From: Coemansia sp. RSA 1804 | Lineage: Eukaryota > Kickxellomycota > Kickxellomycetes > Kickxellales > Kickxellaceae | Length of the DNA: 39,796 nucleotides | Reading direction: 5' to 3' | Assembly: GCA_027578815.1 (NCBI GenBank) | Contig: JANBTH010000075.1 | Span: forward strand, 1 to 39,796 | Shown here: positions 39,147 through 39,796 of the stretch, in pieces | Layout: each line of letters opens with the position of its first letter | Position numbering within the stretch: the first letter of the stretch is position 1 | Position numbers and translations under genes: made by a program | Notes under the pieces: generated by a model | Told to the model about the DNA's origin: nothing | Databases searched by the model: none | The model's input: only the letters and a program-made list of their open reading frames with translations

Positions 39147-39729
39147 CAACGTGTATATTCTTTTTCTTTTTGGCAGAGACGCACTTCAATATTCTGTAAT
39201 AGAAAACATGTGCATTATCATTTAAGCGTTAGCATATGGAACATCCACACAAATCGTGAGATATGTTGGATAAATGTGCAATGTAATGTCGTCGATTAGA
39301 AACGAGAAAGAAGACAAGGAAAAGCAGAAAAAGAGAAAAGACAAGACAAGAAGGCGTCTACAAAAGCTCCCAAGTGGCGCACCCTCCAGACCAATAGCTT
39401 CAGAAAAGAACAAAAGCATTTGCCCGGTACGATAAACGACGGCTACTACTGTTCTAGCATAGAGCAAAAGCAGCAGCAGAACAAGAGTGCGCTTTGGTGA
39501 CTGTACATGAAGACTGTGCACGCAACACATACGTCGCAGAAGGAAAGAAGGCATTGCGGCGGTTGCCAGCAAGTACAGATGTGTTTGTTTGTTTTTTGAG
39601 CGGAAGTCGCCGAATAGACACGCTCCCCCGCTTGTCTTTGCCTCGCTGAGAGAATCCCTTGCACCAGACCGTCCCATTTTCTAGACTAGACTAGACCCTG
39701 ACGCCGAGAAGAGCAAAGAACCGCTGCTC
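39147..39729. other. Intergenic region between convergent Nop6-like and uL1 genes
   Basis: This region of 583 bases has the 3' ends of two convergent genes. A purine-rich stretch on the plus strand spans about 39300-39365, and a CTAGA-type tandem motif (TCTAGACTAGACTAGAC) lies near 39681-39697, just past the uL1 stop. A 151-codon ATG frame on the minus strand (39222-39677) is Leu/Phe-rich and unrecognised. Confidence 0.45.
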
Positions 39730-39796
39730 TTAGTAGAGGCGGTGGGGCTTGCCCATCGTGGTCTTGATGAACAGCGACTTGATGTTCTGCCAGTGC
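39730..39796 (-). CDS. Ribosomal protein uL1 (L10A), C-terminal end only
   Basis: Only the last 21 codons and the TAA stop are inside the window; the rest lies off the right edge. The translated end, HWQNIKSLFIKTTMGKPHRL plus a final Tyr, matches the invariant C-terminus of cytosolic 60S protein uL1 (animal RPL10A, yeast Rpl1), which ends in a similar WQN...KSTMGKPxRLY block. uL1 sits on the L1 stalk of the large ribosomal subunit and contacts E-site tRNA. The partial length means nothing can be said about the start, introns or promoter. Confidence 0.92.
   Translation of the reverse strand, partial: HWQNIKSLFIKTTMGKPHRLY

Noticed and set aside
1..39796. Mobile elements, CRISPR arrays or viral insertions
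   Set aside because: I found no transposase, reverse transcriptase, integrase, regularly spaced repeats or terminal repeats on either strand.

Overview
This window looks like nuclear DNA from a fungus. Two genes belong to families I know only from fungi: the DASH/Dad1 kinetochore subunit and the Uds1 septation family. The rest are ordinary eukaryotic genes such as TAF10, CK2 beta, Emg1/Nep1, Ebp2 and ribosomal protein uL1. Coding density is high and most genes are intronless. A CABLES-type cyclin-like gene, which I know mainly from animals and not from the model yeasts, and a complex I assembly factor both argue against Saccharomyces-like yeasts. My best guess is an early-diverging filamentous fungus. 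That placement is inference, not something read directly from the sequence.

Layout, left to right. 0.8-2.7 kb: a long homeodomain protein (+). 3.1-4.0 kb: Emg1/Nep1, the 18S rRNA pseudouridine methyltransferase (-). 4.2-7.8 kb: a five-exon CABLES-like gene (-), which I rebuilt from splice sites and reading phase; no single open frame shows it whole. 8.4-9.2 kb: Ebp2 (+). 9.5-14.0 kb: an ABCC full transporter (-). 14.8-15.7 kb: S-formylglutathione hydrolase (-). 15.8-16.3 kb: an NDUFAF2-like complex I assembly factor (-). 16.6-20.8 kb: two tandem paralogous cytochrome P450s (-). 20.8-22.5 kb: a long gap. 22.5-23.8 kb: CK2 regulatory subunit (-). 24.4-26.9 kb: an anoctamin (+). 27.7-34.0 kb: a very large Uds1-type coiled-coil protein with a probable five-codon first exon (+). 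34.2-34.7 kb: TAF10 (-). 35.2-36.6 kb: a MATE transporter (+). 36.9-37.3 kb: Dad1 (+). 38.3-39.1 kb: a Nop6-like RRM protein (+). The right edge holds the last codons of ribosomal protein uL1/L10A (-).

How the genes relate. Emg1, Ebp2, the Nop6-like protein and uL1 all serve ribosome assembly or structure, but they are scattered and in mixed orientation, so they are not an operon-like unit. From 9.5 to 20.8 kb all genes lie on the minus strand. Four of the five (ABCC pump, S-formylglutathione hydrolase, two P450s) fit a detoxification theme of oxidation, glutathione-linked hydrolysis and export. Dad1, the Uds1-type protein, the CABLES-like protein and CK2 beta relate by family to cell division or its regulation. 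I found no tRNA, rRNA, CRISPR, transposon or other mobile element that I could support. I also found no clear evidence of a wholly new system. The most useful results are the rebuilt CABLES-like gene, the degenerate first ATP site of the ABCC transporter, and the spliced start of the Uds1-type gene.
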